Shown: positions 8,416-19,301 of the stretch, piece after piece
Numbering within the stretch: position 1 is the stretch's first letter
Layout: each line of letters opens with the position of its first letter
NCBI GenBank assembly: GCA_020161775.1
Contig: JAIUOW010000025.1
Coordinates: 1 to 37,165, forward strand
Origin: Pseudomonadota bacterium
GTDB lineage: Bacteria; Pseudomonadota; Gammaproteobacteria; Burkholderiales; Burkholderiaceae_C
Length of the DNA stretch: 37,165 nt
Reading direction: 5' to 3'
Program-made: the position numbers and the translations under genes
Notes under the pieces: generated by a model
The model's input: only the letters and a program-made list of their open reading frames with translations
Told to the model about the DNA's origin: nothing
Databases searched by the model: none

Positions 8416-10364
8416 TGGCCGCCGCTCACGTTGAAGGAGCGTATTGTCTTGCCCGCGAAGGCAGAGAAGGGATTGCCAGTGTCCTGGGCCGTCGCTGTTT
8501 GCGGCTCCATCTGGGTTTCGATGCGGGAATGGTCGGCATTTGGGCCGCCGGACGGCGGCACCGGCGCCTTGCCCTTGGTCCGGGCGCGCTTGGTGGCTGC
8601 AACCGCCTGCGCCTGGCGCTCGGCGCTGCGAGCGCGGTAAGCGCGCTTGGCTTGCTTGTCCTCCATGGCATCTCCCTGCGCGTGATCGCGCGCGTCGATC
8701 GCCATCAACTCCTCGACGCTCATGCGGTCCCAGTCCGTGCCATCACCGCCGGCGGTCCTTGGGTCGCAGTCCAGTTTCTGGTACTGCTTGAGCTCGGGAT
8801 CTAGGAACCAGACGTTACGCGGGTAGCGAGGGTGGTACTTGATGATGAATTTGCGTTTTTCGGTGGGGTGGTCCGGGTCGGGTGCGTTCACCCAACGATT
8901 GATCGCCTCATGGTAGTAGTCCTGCTTGCCATTTCGAACGCCGGAGGGCGTGACCACACGTTTCACAAACGGCAGGAAATCGAGCTTGAGTTTCTGGGGA
9001 TCCGCAATCTGGATGGGCAGACCCGCACCCGGCGCGGTGGCGGTCCCCATGATCTCTTTCTCCCAAGCATTGCGCGGGGGCATCTTGAGCTCGCGATGCT
9101 TGTTCACGTGGTAGTGGTTGACGACCCAGTCCGCCACTTCGACCTCGATCTCCCACAAGGTGTACGCCGACTTCTTCCTGGAGTCGTAGGTACCGCGCTG
9201 CTGAGGATTGGAGAACGTGGTACCGGGCTTTTTGCGCAGCATGGCATTGATGTTGCCCACCATGCGCTCGATGTGAGCGCCATAGCGCGGCTTTTTAACG
9301 GGACGCAGCTCCAGGTCGATCCCATGTTCGCGGCACCCAAACCGCAAGGCCTCGCCGCGAAACTCCTTGGCGTTGTCGCAGTGCACCTTGCGGATCTTGC
9401 CTTGCACCGGCCAGCTCCCGGAAACCCCGAGCGATCCTAGGTAGTCCTTCTTGGGCAGCATGCCCATGACCAACGCCATGCCCGCAGCAACTGACGAGGG
9501 TCGCAGCATGCTGAGATAAAAGCCCACAATCATGCGTGTCTTCACGCAGATCAGCAAGGTGAGCCAGGGCCGGCCCCACGGCTGGCGCGTATCCGAGTAC
9601 ACCGCCAGCATGTCCAGCTGCACATGGTCCATCTGCACCGGATTGAGCGGGTTCACAGGAACCGGAAACGTCCCCGGGGTCGGCAGGTTGCGGTCGGCCT
9701 GCTCGGGGTGGCCACGGCGGCGGGACTGGACATCCCGCGGCACGGCCGCGATTCTGTTGCGCACGGTGTTGATGTGCGGGACGGGCTTGTTCTCCAGCTC
9801 ACAACGCTGCTCAACTTCCTCAAAGATGTCCTTGGGTATCAATTGCTGCGAATTGAGGTACAGCGACTCAATGACATCCTGGATGATTTCCTCAACGCGG
9901 GGATCGAGCTGGACTCCGCCCTTGGGCCCTCGGACTTCGTCAATCAGCCCGACCATGCCGCTGGCCTGGTAGTCGCGCAGCCACCCATACAACGTGCCTA
10001 CGCTCTTGCCCGCAGCCTGCGCGGCAGCCCCTACGTCCTTGCGTGTCCTGCGCGCCAGCATCAGCAGCGGCGTGATCAGCTCGAGCCTTTGTTCGGCCTG
10101 CTTGATTTCTTCGTCGGAATAGGCCAGGAGTTCAGGCCGCTTGGCGCCCTCAGCATCGGAATTGCCGGTCGGTAAATCGACTTGGACTTTCGAAGGGTGG
10201 GTCAGCTGGTCAATCAACGCGACCTCAGACTGCTGGTTCGCAGGGTCTTCCAGCAGGATGCGCTCGGGCGTCAACAGCCGCCGCACCTTATACAGACGGC
10301 CCTTGAAGCCGATCAGTACACCAGGACGGACGGCGAAGCCGCCAAGCTCAGCGTTCGCTTCCAT
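8412..10364 (-). CDS. tniA: TniA DDE transposase (TnsB homologue)
   Basis: A 650-residue transposase of the TnsB/MuA/IS481-like rve superfamily. An N-terminal region (about 90-145) has helix-turn-helix character (KSVGTLYGWLRDYQ). The catalytic triad can be placed as Asp246 in QMDHVQLD, Asp330 in HCDNAKEF and Glu366 in AHIERMVGN, with the D-36-E spacing expected. A Mu-transposase-like C-terminal beta-barrel region follows (about 470-560). The last ~90 residues are charged and probably contact TniB. It cuts and joins the 3' ends of the element, with TniC cutting the 5' ends. Its start lies 17 bases inside the end of tniC. All catalytic residues are present. Confidence 0.93.
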   Translation of the reverse strand: MEANAELGGFAVRPGVLIGFKGRLYKVRRLLTPERILLEDPANQQSEVALIDQLTHPSKVQVDLPTGNSDAEGAKRPELLAYSDEEIKQAEQRLELITPLLMLARRTRKDVGAAAQAAGKSVGTLYGWLRDYQASGMVGLIDEVRGPKGGVQLDPRVEEIIQDVIESLYLNSQQLIPKDIFEEVEQRCELENKPVPHINTVRNRIAAVPRDVQSRRRGHPEQADRNLPTPGTFPVPVNPLNPVQMDHVQLDMLAVYSDTRQPWGRPWLTLLICVKTRMIVGFYLSMLRPSSVAAGMALVMGMLPKKDYLGSLGVSGSWPVQGKIRKVHCDNAKEFRGEALRFGCREHGIDLELRPVKKPRYGAHIERMVGNINAMLRKKPGTTFSNPQQRGTYDSRKKSAYTLWEIEVEVADWVVNHYHVNKHRELKMPPRNAWEKEIMGTATAPGAGLPIQIADPQKLKLDFLPFVKRVVTPSGVRNGKQDYYHEAINRWVNAPDPDHPTEKRKFIIKYHPRYPRNVWFLDPELKQYQKLDCDPRTAGGDGTDWDRMSVEELMAIDARDHAQGDAMEDKQAKRAYRARSAERQAQAVAATKRARTKGKAPVPPSGGPNADHSRIETQMEPQTATAQDTGNPFSAFAGKTIRSFNVSGGQ

Positions 10365-11061
10365 ACAGGACGGGCTCCTCGTGCCAGATTTCGGATGACA
10401 TGTTCAGGCTGTTCATGAGGTTGGCGCCGATCGCACGGGTTGTGATAAGGCGCCACAGGACGCCCACTGCTTCCATCCGGTTGGTCATGTCCATGAAAGT
10501 GGCAGCCAGCAACTGTGCCGGCGTGGCCACGCGCAGCTTTTCCATGGTGCGCAGCAGCATCAGGCTTTTGGCGCCGTCGTCGGGGTAGGCACGGTAGTCC
10601 CTCAGGAACTGGACGTTTTGCAGGTAGGTGTTTCGTATGTACCGCTCGGTGACCACTCTGAAGTTCCAGCCGCGGGTCCGGCAGACCTTCTGGGCGGCCT
10701 TGAACCCTGGAAGGAGCTCTTGGCGCCGGTCTTCCAGCTCCTCTCTGTACTTGACCTCAAACAGAGTGGGGCGCCAAGGCTTTGAATCGCCAATGGGCAG
10801 GAACCGCACCAGCACGTCTGGCGTGTAGCTGCGGGCGTTGCCTTCGTCGACCTTGTACTGGATGCGCAGTGGCTGGCCGATGATCTTGCCGACCCTGGCG
10901 TTGAAATCAAGCAAATGGACAAAGTCCCGCTCCAAGGTGCTCTCGTATCCGACCGTGTCACCGCGCAAGGTTTCCACCCGCCCGGTCACGGACCGGTAGT
11001 TGCGTGGAATGGCTCTGACTCCCTCTTCACCCTCAGTCACGCCAATGATTGTAATTTTCAT
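10348..11061 (-). CDS. tniC: TniC, TnsA-like endonuclease subunit of the transposase
   Basis: A 237-residue TnsA-type nuclease. Its N-terminal restriction-endonuclease-like fold shows Glu44 in YESTLERDF, Asp82 in YTPDVLV and Glu102-x-Lys104 in LFEVKYR, the catalytic pattern of TnsA. A winged-helix-like C-terminal domain (about 155-237) would bind TniB. TnsA makes the 5' cuts that turn replicative into cut-and-paste transposition. It is the promoter-proximal gene of the tni operon. The ATG at 11061 has a poor ribosome site and lies 2 bp from a repeat of the transposon end, which suggests control by TniA binding. Confidence 0.87.
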   Translation of the reverse strand: MKITIIGVTEGEEGVRAIPRNYRSVTGRVETLRGDTVGYESTLERDFVHLLDFNARVGKIIGQPLRIQYKVDEGNARSYTPDVLVRFLPIGDSKPWRPTLFEVKYREELEDRRQELLPGFKAAQKVCRTRGWNFRVVTERYIRNTYLQNVQFLRDYRAYPDDGAKSLMLLRTMEKLRVATPAQLLAATFMDMTNRMEAVGVLWRLITTRAIGANLMNSLNMSSEIWHEEPVLYGSER

Positions 11062-11062
11062 A

Positions 11063-11168
11063 CCAATTCAACTAATGCATGTAGCCAGTTTAATAATTTA
11101 AAGTGTATGGTGGATATTTTTCATTGCCAGGCGGCCATGACCAGTTCAATTTATTAATGTAAACGACA
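11063..11168 (-). repeat. Right terminal region of the Tn7-like transposon with three transposase-binding-like repeats
   Basis: Three related segments in the same orientation start at 11063 (CCAATTCAACTAATGCATG…), 11085 (CCAGTTTAATAATTTAAAG…) and 11141 (CCAGTTCAATTTATTAATG…). By eye the first and third agree at about 16 of 21 positions, the second and third at about 15 of 21. Such ~22-bp repeats are where TnsB-type transposases bind. The terminus itself reads TGTCGTTTAC going inward from 11168. The operon promoter must lie in this 107-bp stretch. Confidence 0.7.
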
Positions 11169-11839
11169 GCGGGTCCCCGCCGCGCCCCGGCGAGATATCG
11201 CTGGCGCACCACGGGGTGCTGTTTCTGGATGAGCTGCCCGAATTCCCCCGCGCCGCGCTGGAGGCGCTGCGCGAGCCGCTGGAGACTGGCCACATCACCA
11301 TCTCGCGCGCGGCGCGCCGGTGCGAATTCCCTGCCCGCTTCCAGCTGGTGGCGGCGATGAACCCTTGTCCTTGCGGCTACCTGGGCTCCACGCTCAAGGC
11401 CTGCCGCTGCACGCCCGACCAGGTGGCGCGCTACCAGGGCAAGTTGAGCGGCCCGCTGCTGGACCGCATTGACCTGCATATAGAAGTGACGGCGCTGGCG
11501 CCCGACGCGTTGCTGGGCACGCCACCCGGTGAAGCCACCGAAGCGATCCGCCAGCGCTGCGCCGCCGCGCGCGAACGCGCCATGGCACGGCAGGGCCAGC
11601 CCAACCAGGCTTTGCAGGGTGCGGCCATCGACACCCACGCAGCGCTGCATGAAGACGCGCGCAAGTTCCTGAACACGGCCGCAGCACGGCTGGGCTGGAG
11701 CGCGCGGGCCACGCACAGGGCGTTGAAGGTGGCGCGCACGATTGCCGACCTGGCGGGTTCAGCCGATACGCAGGTGGCGCATGTGGCGGAGGCGGTGCAG
11801 TACCGGCGGGCGTTGGCCGGATCTGCGGCATGCCGCTAG
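11169..11839 (+). pseudogene. comM: comM (YifB-type AAA+ helicase) 3' part, separated by transposon insertion
   Basis: The frame resumes at the transposon border with G-S-P-P-R-P-G-E-I-S-L-A-H-H-G, then VLFLDELPEF (Walker B region), FQLVAAMNPCPCG, LDRIDLHIEV and the C-terminal helical lid LKVARTIADLAG, all typical of ComM/YifB Mg-chelatase-like ATPases. About 223 of the usual ~500 residues remain. The Walker A half would lie beyond the left end of the transposon. ComM is the hexameric helicase that extends branch migration during natural transformation, so its disruption should reduce transformation. An internal GTG at 11216 could start a useless short product. Confidence 0.93.
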
Positions 11840-11843
11840 GGGC

Positions 11844-11999
11844 TCAATCCGGAAACTTCTCCACATGCGTTTCACCCTTGCGGCCGAAGCAGGTCATATG
11901 GCGACCCGCAATCCACACGATGAGCCCACACAACCGCACGCCTGGGTCAGCCGCCTGAACTCCGAATACATCACCCGGCCCTGTTGCGCGCCGCGTATT
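11844..11999 (-). pseudogene. Unidentified gene remnant downstream of comM
   Basis: Reading leftward, a frame ending in IVWIAGRHMTCFGRKGE…VEKFPD stops at 11844-11846. It has protein-like composition but no start codon of its own, and upstream it merges into the decayed MarR gene. I do not recognise the family. It may be the surviving C-terminus of a small conserved protein, joined by deletion to the MarR remnant. Confidence 0.3.
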
Positions 12000-12002
12000 G
12001 CC

Positions 12003-12194
12003 GCCTAGATGGCCCCAGGCTCAGCGCATCGATCAGGCCGGCGAGCGCGGCCGTCAGCGCCTCCTACAACGTGCGTAGCGCCACGCACTCGGTCACAGCC
12101 ACGCCCAGGCGTCCAGCAGTGCATTGAAGCGGGCCAGCACATGGTTAGATACACAGCGCAGCCAGAAGCCGAAGTGGGCTAGAGGTGATTTCAT
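12003..12194 (-). pseudogene. MarR-family regulator pseudogene, frameshifted and truncated
   Basis: The ATG at 12194 has a real ribosome site (GGGAGAAA). The protein starts MKSPLAHFGFWLRCVSNHVL, closely matching the N-terminus of Comamonadaceae-type MarR regulators (FWLRFVSNHV…). After LLDA the frame shifts; in the next frame it continues GVAVTECVALRTL, a stop codon, then EALTAALAGLIDAL, which corresponds to the first half of the winged-helix DNA-binding domain. The rest is missing. At least one frameshift, one nonsense codon and a 3' deletion are therefore present. Whatever it regulated is no longer next to it. Confidence 0.6.
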
Positions 12195-12335
12195 TGTTGT
12201 TTCTCCCGAAACAAAAGAAATGCCTGCACCCACAGAAAGCATCATCAACCGATTAATTTCGTCAGCTAGAAATTCAAATTGACTCGGCGGCTTTCTACGA
12301 TCCTTAGCAGCCGGATCCAATTGAAGAGTCAAGCC

Positions 12336-14057
12336 TTAGACAAGCTGCAAATCAGCAGAGTTGACCCCGATCAGACCAATCGCAACGCTAGTGTCGGTAG
12401 AAGTCACTGCCGCCGCAATCTGCATTCCCTTACTAATAGATTCCTCGGGCGTATTGAAGCTGAGGCCGAAGTCTATTGCAAAGCGCTTTCCCACTACATA
12501 CTTGTTGTCAAGAAGGTCCGCGACCCATCCAAAATCAGGGCGCCCCTTAAATGTATGTGCGCTATCGAGTATCGATTTCACCAGCGTCCCACGCGTCTCG
12601 GAACCGCGCGAAAGCGCTCCGGCCCAGTAAGCCAGCCCTTCTGCGTCGACAGCCGCTCTTCCCAGAACGTTTTTATAGATGACGCCAACAAAGTCTCCGG
12701 TCGTCATGCCTGTCGAGTACCCTGTGAGAGTTGGATACTGGACCGCTGCCCGAAAAAAAGCATCGGCAATTGCGGGAATTGACACTCCAGCAGCAGATTG
12801 GCCCAGCCAGAAGGCTATCCCTTCGCTGTCTGGGACGCGATTGAAGAAGGCGGTGTATAGCTCAACGATCGACTTGACTGTGGCGACCGGGACCGCCTTA
12901 GACGCCGCACTGACTGTGAGATCAACCGTTTTGTCGGTAAAGCGCAGCCGTTCAACACTTGCGAGGGTATCTTGTCCGTCAATACCGCCTTTATCCCGCA
13001 CCGCGCCCGCGCTCACTTGGTATCTCGCTATCGGTCCGTTATAGATTGCAGTATCTGTACCTCCGCCTCCGACCAGCACATCGTCACCCCCGTTTCCCCG
13101 CAAAAAGTTCGCGAATCTGTTGCCTTGTAGCCAGTCTGCTACACGGGAACCTTGCACGTTCTCAAGGTCGCCTGCCAACCAAAAAAGAGTAGTCAATGTC
13201 CCTGAGAGGGGCCGGGCAAATCCGACCATTGTGTCCACTAACTGAGAAGGCGTCGCGTCAGGCAACGCTATTTGCCACCCTTCCGTTTGAGCGGCCACGG
13301 AGACCGTGTCGCTTCCACCCGCATCCCAAAGCGTTGCGTAAAAACCGGATCGATAAAGCTCATAAGTGTCGTTTCCCGCCCCAGTTGTCATGTTCTTTCC
13401 ATAAAGATACTGAAGCGCAATCACGTCCAAAGCCATCGGGGTTGCTGGGTCCCAACTGATAACGTTCCAAGACGCCTCATCTTCATAGGACATCACGGAA
13501 ACCCAATCTACATCGAACTCGTTGAAGCCTAGCGAAGCAAGCGTTGGTCGCCCCGTTCCGCCGTCGTCGTGGGTATGCTTTAGACCGAGTACGTGACCTA
13601 TTTCATGCAGCACAAGTGCGTATACCGAGCTGCCTGGGGTGTAGGGGAGATACGCAGCACTGCTGCCGGTATTAAGAAATACATCCCCCGAATCGCCCGA
13701 ATAAACTCCCCATCCACCCGAAACGGGGAAGAACCCTAGCCCGGCTATGCGTCCGCTCGAAAAAAGCTCACCACCCGCCCAAGCAAAGTTAATTTCTGAA
13801 CCAGCAGTAGCAGCAATAGTCGGCCGGTTGAAATACCCTAAGTAGTTGAATTTGATATTCGTGTAGTAACTTATCGTCGAAAAAATTTGTCCGATCACAG
13901 CAGCAGCATCGCGACCCCACGGCTGTCCGAAGGCTCCGTTTGACAGCGACCAGTCGACGGTACGATCGCTTGACAATTGCCAGTAGTAGCCGTGAGTCAA
14001 TGCATCTATGGCCTGATCGCCAGTCGGATTGAAATAGCCCATTCTTGGTGTCGCCAT
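12336..14057 (-). CDS. Serralysin-like secreted zinc metalloprotease with RTX and DUF4214 regions
   Basis: A 573-residue protein without a Sec signal. The catalytic domain (about 1-230) has the zinc site HEIGHVLGLKH at 151-161 and the Met-turn VMSYED at 188-193, as in M10B serralysins. A single glycine-rich calcium-binding repeat GNGGDDVLVGGGGTD lies at about 321-335. Residues ~395-500 match the DUF4214 pattern (two repeats with FFNRVPDSEGIAFW and VLGRAAVDAEGLAYW). It ends in a hydrophobic tail (NSADLQLV), consistent with type I secretion. No ABC exporter or membrane-fusion gene is adjacent. Its base composition is visibly lower in GC than its neighbours, suggesting acquisition. The annotated start has no clear ribosome site. 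Confidence 0.88.
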   Translation of the reverse strand: MATPRMGYFNPTGDQAIDALTHGYYWQLSSDRTVDWSLSNGAFGQPWGRDAAAVIGQIFSTISYYTNIKFNYLGYFNRPTIAATAGSEINFAWAGGELFSSGRIAGLGFFPVSGGWGVYSGDSGDVFLNTGSSAAYLPYTPGSSVYALVLHEIGHVLGLKHTHDDGGTGRPTLASLGFNEFDVDWVSVMSYEDEASWNVISWDPATPMALDVIALQYLYGKNMTTGAGNDTYELYRSGFYATLWDAGGSDTVSVAAQTEGWQIALPDATPSQLVDTMVGFARPLSGTLTTLFWLAGDLENVQGSRVADWLQGNRFANFLRGNGGDDVLVGGGGTDTAIYNGPIARYQVSAGAVRDKGGIDGQDTLASVERLRFTDKTVDLTVSAASKAVPVATVKSIVELYTAFFNRVPDSEGIAFWLGQSAAGVSIPAIADAFFRAAVQYPTLTGYSTGMTTGDFVGVIYKNVLGRAAVDAEGLAYWAGALSRGSETRGTLVKSILDSAHTFKGRPDFGWVADLLDNKYVVGKRFAIDFGLSFNTPEESISKGMQIAAAVTSTDTSVAIGLIGVNSADLQLV

Positions 14058-14318
14058 GCTTGCCTCATTCGATAACGCAGTTGCTCCGGTCTGACCAGTT
14101 TGCCTGCGGAGAAGGGGCTTGTCATCCTCTCTTTGACGGACGAACGGGAGCCCTAGGAGCGAATCTGACGCGCTCGCTCACCAAATACACTCCGCGCCTT
14201 CGGCAAGCCTCACTAGTGGATGCATGCACTCCGTCATTCACACGATCAGAGCTCGCAACTGGATATCTTCTCAAAAGCAAGCTCGACAGGGTCGCGTCTT
14301 TTCAACCACAATCCCCGC

Positions 14319-15572
14319 ATGCGCGCCGCCGCCTCTCCTACGACCCGCTACGACCAGCGGCGGGTCGGCTGGCTGTCCGTCACCCAGCTCATCACCTGGG
14401 GCAGCGTGTTCTACACCTTTGCGCTGCTCATGGAGCCGGTGGAGCGCGAGCTGGGCCTCACGCGTGCGCAGTCGTCGCTTGCGTTCAGCCTGGCGCTGCT
14501 GGCCGAAGGGCTGCTGGCCTACCCGGTGGGCCGCTGGATTGACCGTGGGCATGAACGCGCCGTGATGACCGGCGGCTCGCTGGTGGTGGCGCTGTGTCTG
14601 CTGGCGCACAGCTTCGTCACCAGCATCACGCAGTTCTATGCAGTTTGGCTGGTGCTGGGCGCAGCGCTGTCGGCCACGCTGTACAGCCCGGTGTTCGCGG
14701 TGGTCACGCGCCGCTACCCGCATGACTTTCGCCGCGCGATCATCACGCTGACCTTCCTGGGCGGGCTGGCCAGTACGGTGTTCATCCCGCTGTCGGCCTG
14801 GCTGATCCATGCCCTGGGCTGGCGCCATGCGCTGTGGGCGCTGGCGGCCATCCACCTGCTGGTGTGCGTGCCGGTGCATGCGCGCTGGCTGCGCGGTGCG
14901 CCCGCGCGGGCCCTGCCGGCCGCCGCGCACGGCAGCGGCGCGGCACCGGCCGGCCTGGCCCACCACCTGCGCAGCGCGCCCTTCCTGCTGTTGGGGGTGT
15001 TCGTCATCATCATGATGGCCATCACCGCCGCGCTGCCAGCCCACATGGTGAGCCTGCTGCGCGAAAACGGCCTGTCCGAGCTGTGGGTGGTGGCCATACC
15101 GGCCAGCATCGGCATCATCCAGGTGCTGGGGCGGTTGCTGCTGTATGTGTTTGAGAGCCGCTACGACGTTCACCTGGCCAACCGGCTCATTCCCTGCCTG
15201 ATCCCGCTGGGCCTGGCCGCCCTGCTGGCCGGCGGCGGCCATGGCATGGCGGCGCTGGTGTTTGTGGTGCTGTACGGCCTGGGCAACGGCATGCTGACCA
15301 TCGTCAAGGGCACGGCCATTGCCCTGTATGTGAGCCGTGAGCATGTGGCGTCGCTCAATGGCGCCCTGGGCCTGCCGCAGGCGGCGGCACGCGCGGCGGC
15401 GCCGCTGGCGCTGGGGCTGCTGTGGAGCCCCGCGGCCGGCTACACCGTGGGGCTGTGGTGGCTGCTGGGCGCCAGCGTGGTGGCGGTGGCGGCCTTGCTG
15501 CTGGCGCAGCGTTCTTCTTCCAGGGCACGCGCGCAGCCAGCCGACAGCAGCAGCACGCCGGACGAAAAATAG
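14319..15572 (+). CDS. Major facilitator superfamily transporter
   Basis: A 417-residue protein with about twelve hydrophobic helices, in the size range of MFS carriers. The loop between helices 2 and 3 contains GRWIDRGHERAVM, close to the conserved GxxxDRxGRR motif. The start at 14319 (MRAAASPTTRYDQ) puts the first helix (WLSVTQLITWGSVFYTF) near residue 18. The upstream frame to 14220 gives unlikely leader sequence. The N-terminal WG-x-x-FYTF and the overall pattern are like MFS proteins often annotated as monocarboxylate or unknown-substrate transporters; substrate is not inferable. Its 3' end overlaps the convergent YihY gene by 133 bp. Confidence 0.85.
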   Translation: MRAAASPTTRYDQRRVGWLSVTQLITWGSVFYTFALLMEPVERELGLTRAQSSLAFSLALLAEGLLAYPVGRWIDRGHERAVMTGGSLVVALCLLAHSFVTSITQFYAVWLVLGAALSATLYSPVFAVVTRRYPHDFRRAIITLTFLGGLASTVFIPLSAWLIHALGWRHALWALAAIHLLVCVPVHARWLRGAPARALPAAAHGSGAAPAGLAHHLRSAPFLLLGVFVIIMMAITAALPAHMVSLLRENGLSELWVVAIPASIGIIQVLGRLLLYVFESRYDVHLANRLIPCLIPLGLAALLAGGGHGMAALVFVVLYGLGNGMLTIVKGTAIALYVSREHVASLNGALGLPQAAARAAAPLALGLLWSPAAGYTVGLWWLLGASVVAVAALLLAQRSSSRARAQPADSSSTPDEK

Positions 15573-16354
15573 ATCCACATCAGCAGCACCACCAGCGAGC
15601 CGGCCGCGCCATAGGCCGACACCACCGCGGCAGTGGACAGGTAGGCCGCCAGCACGTGGCGGCCCACGGTGAACAGGGTGGCGCCAATGCAGGCGCCCAT
15701 CACCAGAAAACGCAGCCGCGGCTTGGGGCCCGCGCTCATGCGCATGAGCGCCACAAACAGCGCGGCGCAGATGGCAAAGGCCAGCGTTTCATTGAGCACC
15801 AGCAGCACCTGCTCCAATGCCAGCCAGCTGCCAGCCCAGCCGGCGGCCAGGTTCAGCAGGGTGGAGATCGCCAGCGACACCAGCAGCAAGAAGCCGAACG
15901 CCAGCACATAGGCCACGCCGCGCAGCCGAAGCGACGCGCTGTACCACCAGCGCGCGGGCACGGCCTGTGCGCGGCCGTGCCGCCACAGGCGCTCCAGCGC
16001 CGATTGCAGCTCGCCAAACACACCGGTGGCGCCAAACAGCAGCACACCAAAGCCCACCAGCGATGCGAGCAGCCCCTGCGCCGGTTCACGCGCGCTGTCC
16101 AGCGCCTGGCGGATGACGGCCGCGCCCTGCTCGCCCACGATGGTGCCGATCTGCGTGACCAGGCCTCGCTCCAGCAGTTCACGGTCCACCCACCAGCCCA
16201 GCAGCGCGACCAGCAGCACCAAAAGCGGCGCCAGACTCAGGATGCCGTAAAACGACATGGCCGCGGCCATGCGCATGCCGTCGGCGTCGTCCCACAGCTG
16301 CGCCGCGCGCAGCAGCGGGCGCAGCGGTTTGAAGCGGTCAGGCAATGCGGGCAT
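15440..16354 (-). CDS. YihY/BrkB-family inner-membrane protein
   Basis: A 304-residue protein with about six membrane helices. The conserved opening AAAMSFYGILSLAPLLVLL and the later segment AYGAAGSLVVLLMWIYFSSGVLLLSA are hallmarks of the YihY (BrkB, formerly misnamed RNase BN) family. The role is unknown; members have been linked to virulence and envelope functions. The last ~40 residues, after the final helix, are antisense to the end of the MFS gene and look like random Ala/Ser/Thr-rich sequence, so the C-terminus may be a recent extension. The gene lies 70 bp downstream of the metH C-terminal gene on the same strand and may be read through from it. Confidence 0.88.
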   Translation of the reverse strand: MPALPDRFKPLRPLLRAAQLWDDADGMRMAAAMSFYGILSLAPLLVLLVALLGWWVDRELLERGLVTQIGTIVGEQGAAVIRQALDSAREPAQGLLASLVGFGVLLFGATGVFGELQSALERLWRHGRAQAVPARWWYSASLRLRGVAYVLAFGFLLLVSLAISTLLNLAAGWAGSWLALEQVLLVLNETLAFAICAALFVALMRMSAGPKPRLRFLVMGACIGATLFTVGRHVLAAYLSTAAVVSAYGAAGSLVVLLMWIYFSSGVLLLSAGCARALEEERCASSKAATATTLAPSSHHSPTV

Positions 16355-16424
16355 GCGCCCAAGGCTAGCGGCCGCGCCGCGCGCCGCCCATCAGCCAGGC
16401 CAGCGCCTGCGCGTAGGAGGGCGG

Positions 16425-19145
<2,721 letters not shown>

Positions 19146-19301
19146 GGCTCACCTTGCAGGGGGTTACACAGGTGAGCGCGGTTGGATTCACTCAAGCCTG
19201 ACCGGGTATGAACAGGCATGTGGCTTGTTCCGGCTGCAGCGCTCCTTGAGTTACCATCATTTTACCGGCAGCCAGGCCCGCGCTGCCCCTGCAACACCAC
19301 C

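Larger units (their letters stand above)
1..11168 (-). mobile_element. Tn7-like transposon of the comM-targeting Tn6022/AbaR type, right part
   Basis: Five transposition genes in the order tniC, tniA, tniB, tniD(tniQ), tniE, read inward from the end next to comM, match the gene order known for the Tn6022/AbaR backbone. The element ends at 11168 (…GACA, or TGTC reading inward), and comM coding sequence resumes at 11169 in frame. The bases GCGGG at 11169-11173 would be one copy of the 5-bp target duplication; the other copy and the left end lie beyond the window. Cargo seen: the 629-codon gene, a membrane protein, a beta-like gene and a nested IS21-family element. Confidence 0.85.

Noticed and set aside
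14271-15578. A 435-codon minus-strand frame opposite the MFS gene
   Set aside because: It is Gln/Arg/His-rich low-complexity sequence typical of antisense frames in GC-rich DNA.
19146-19301. Possible cobalamin riboswitch upstream of the metH C-terminal gene
   Set aside because: The gap is short and no B12-box-like conserved string was seen; the other metH half has only a 48-bp upstream gap.
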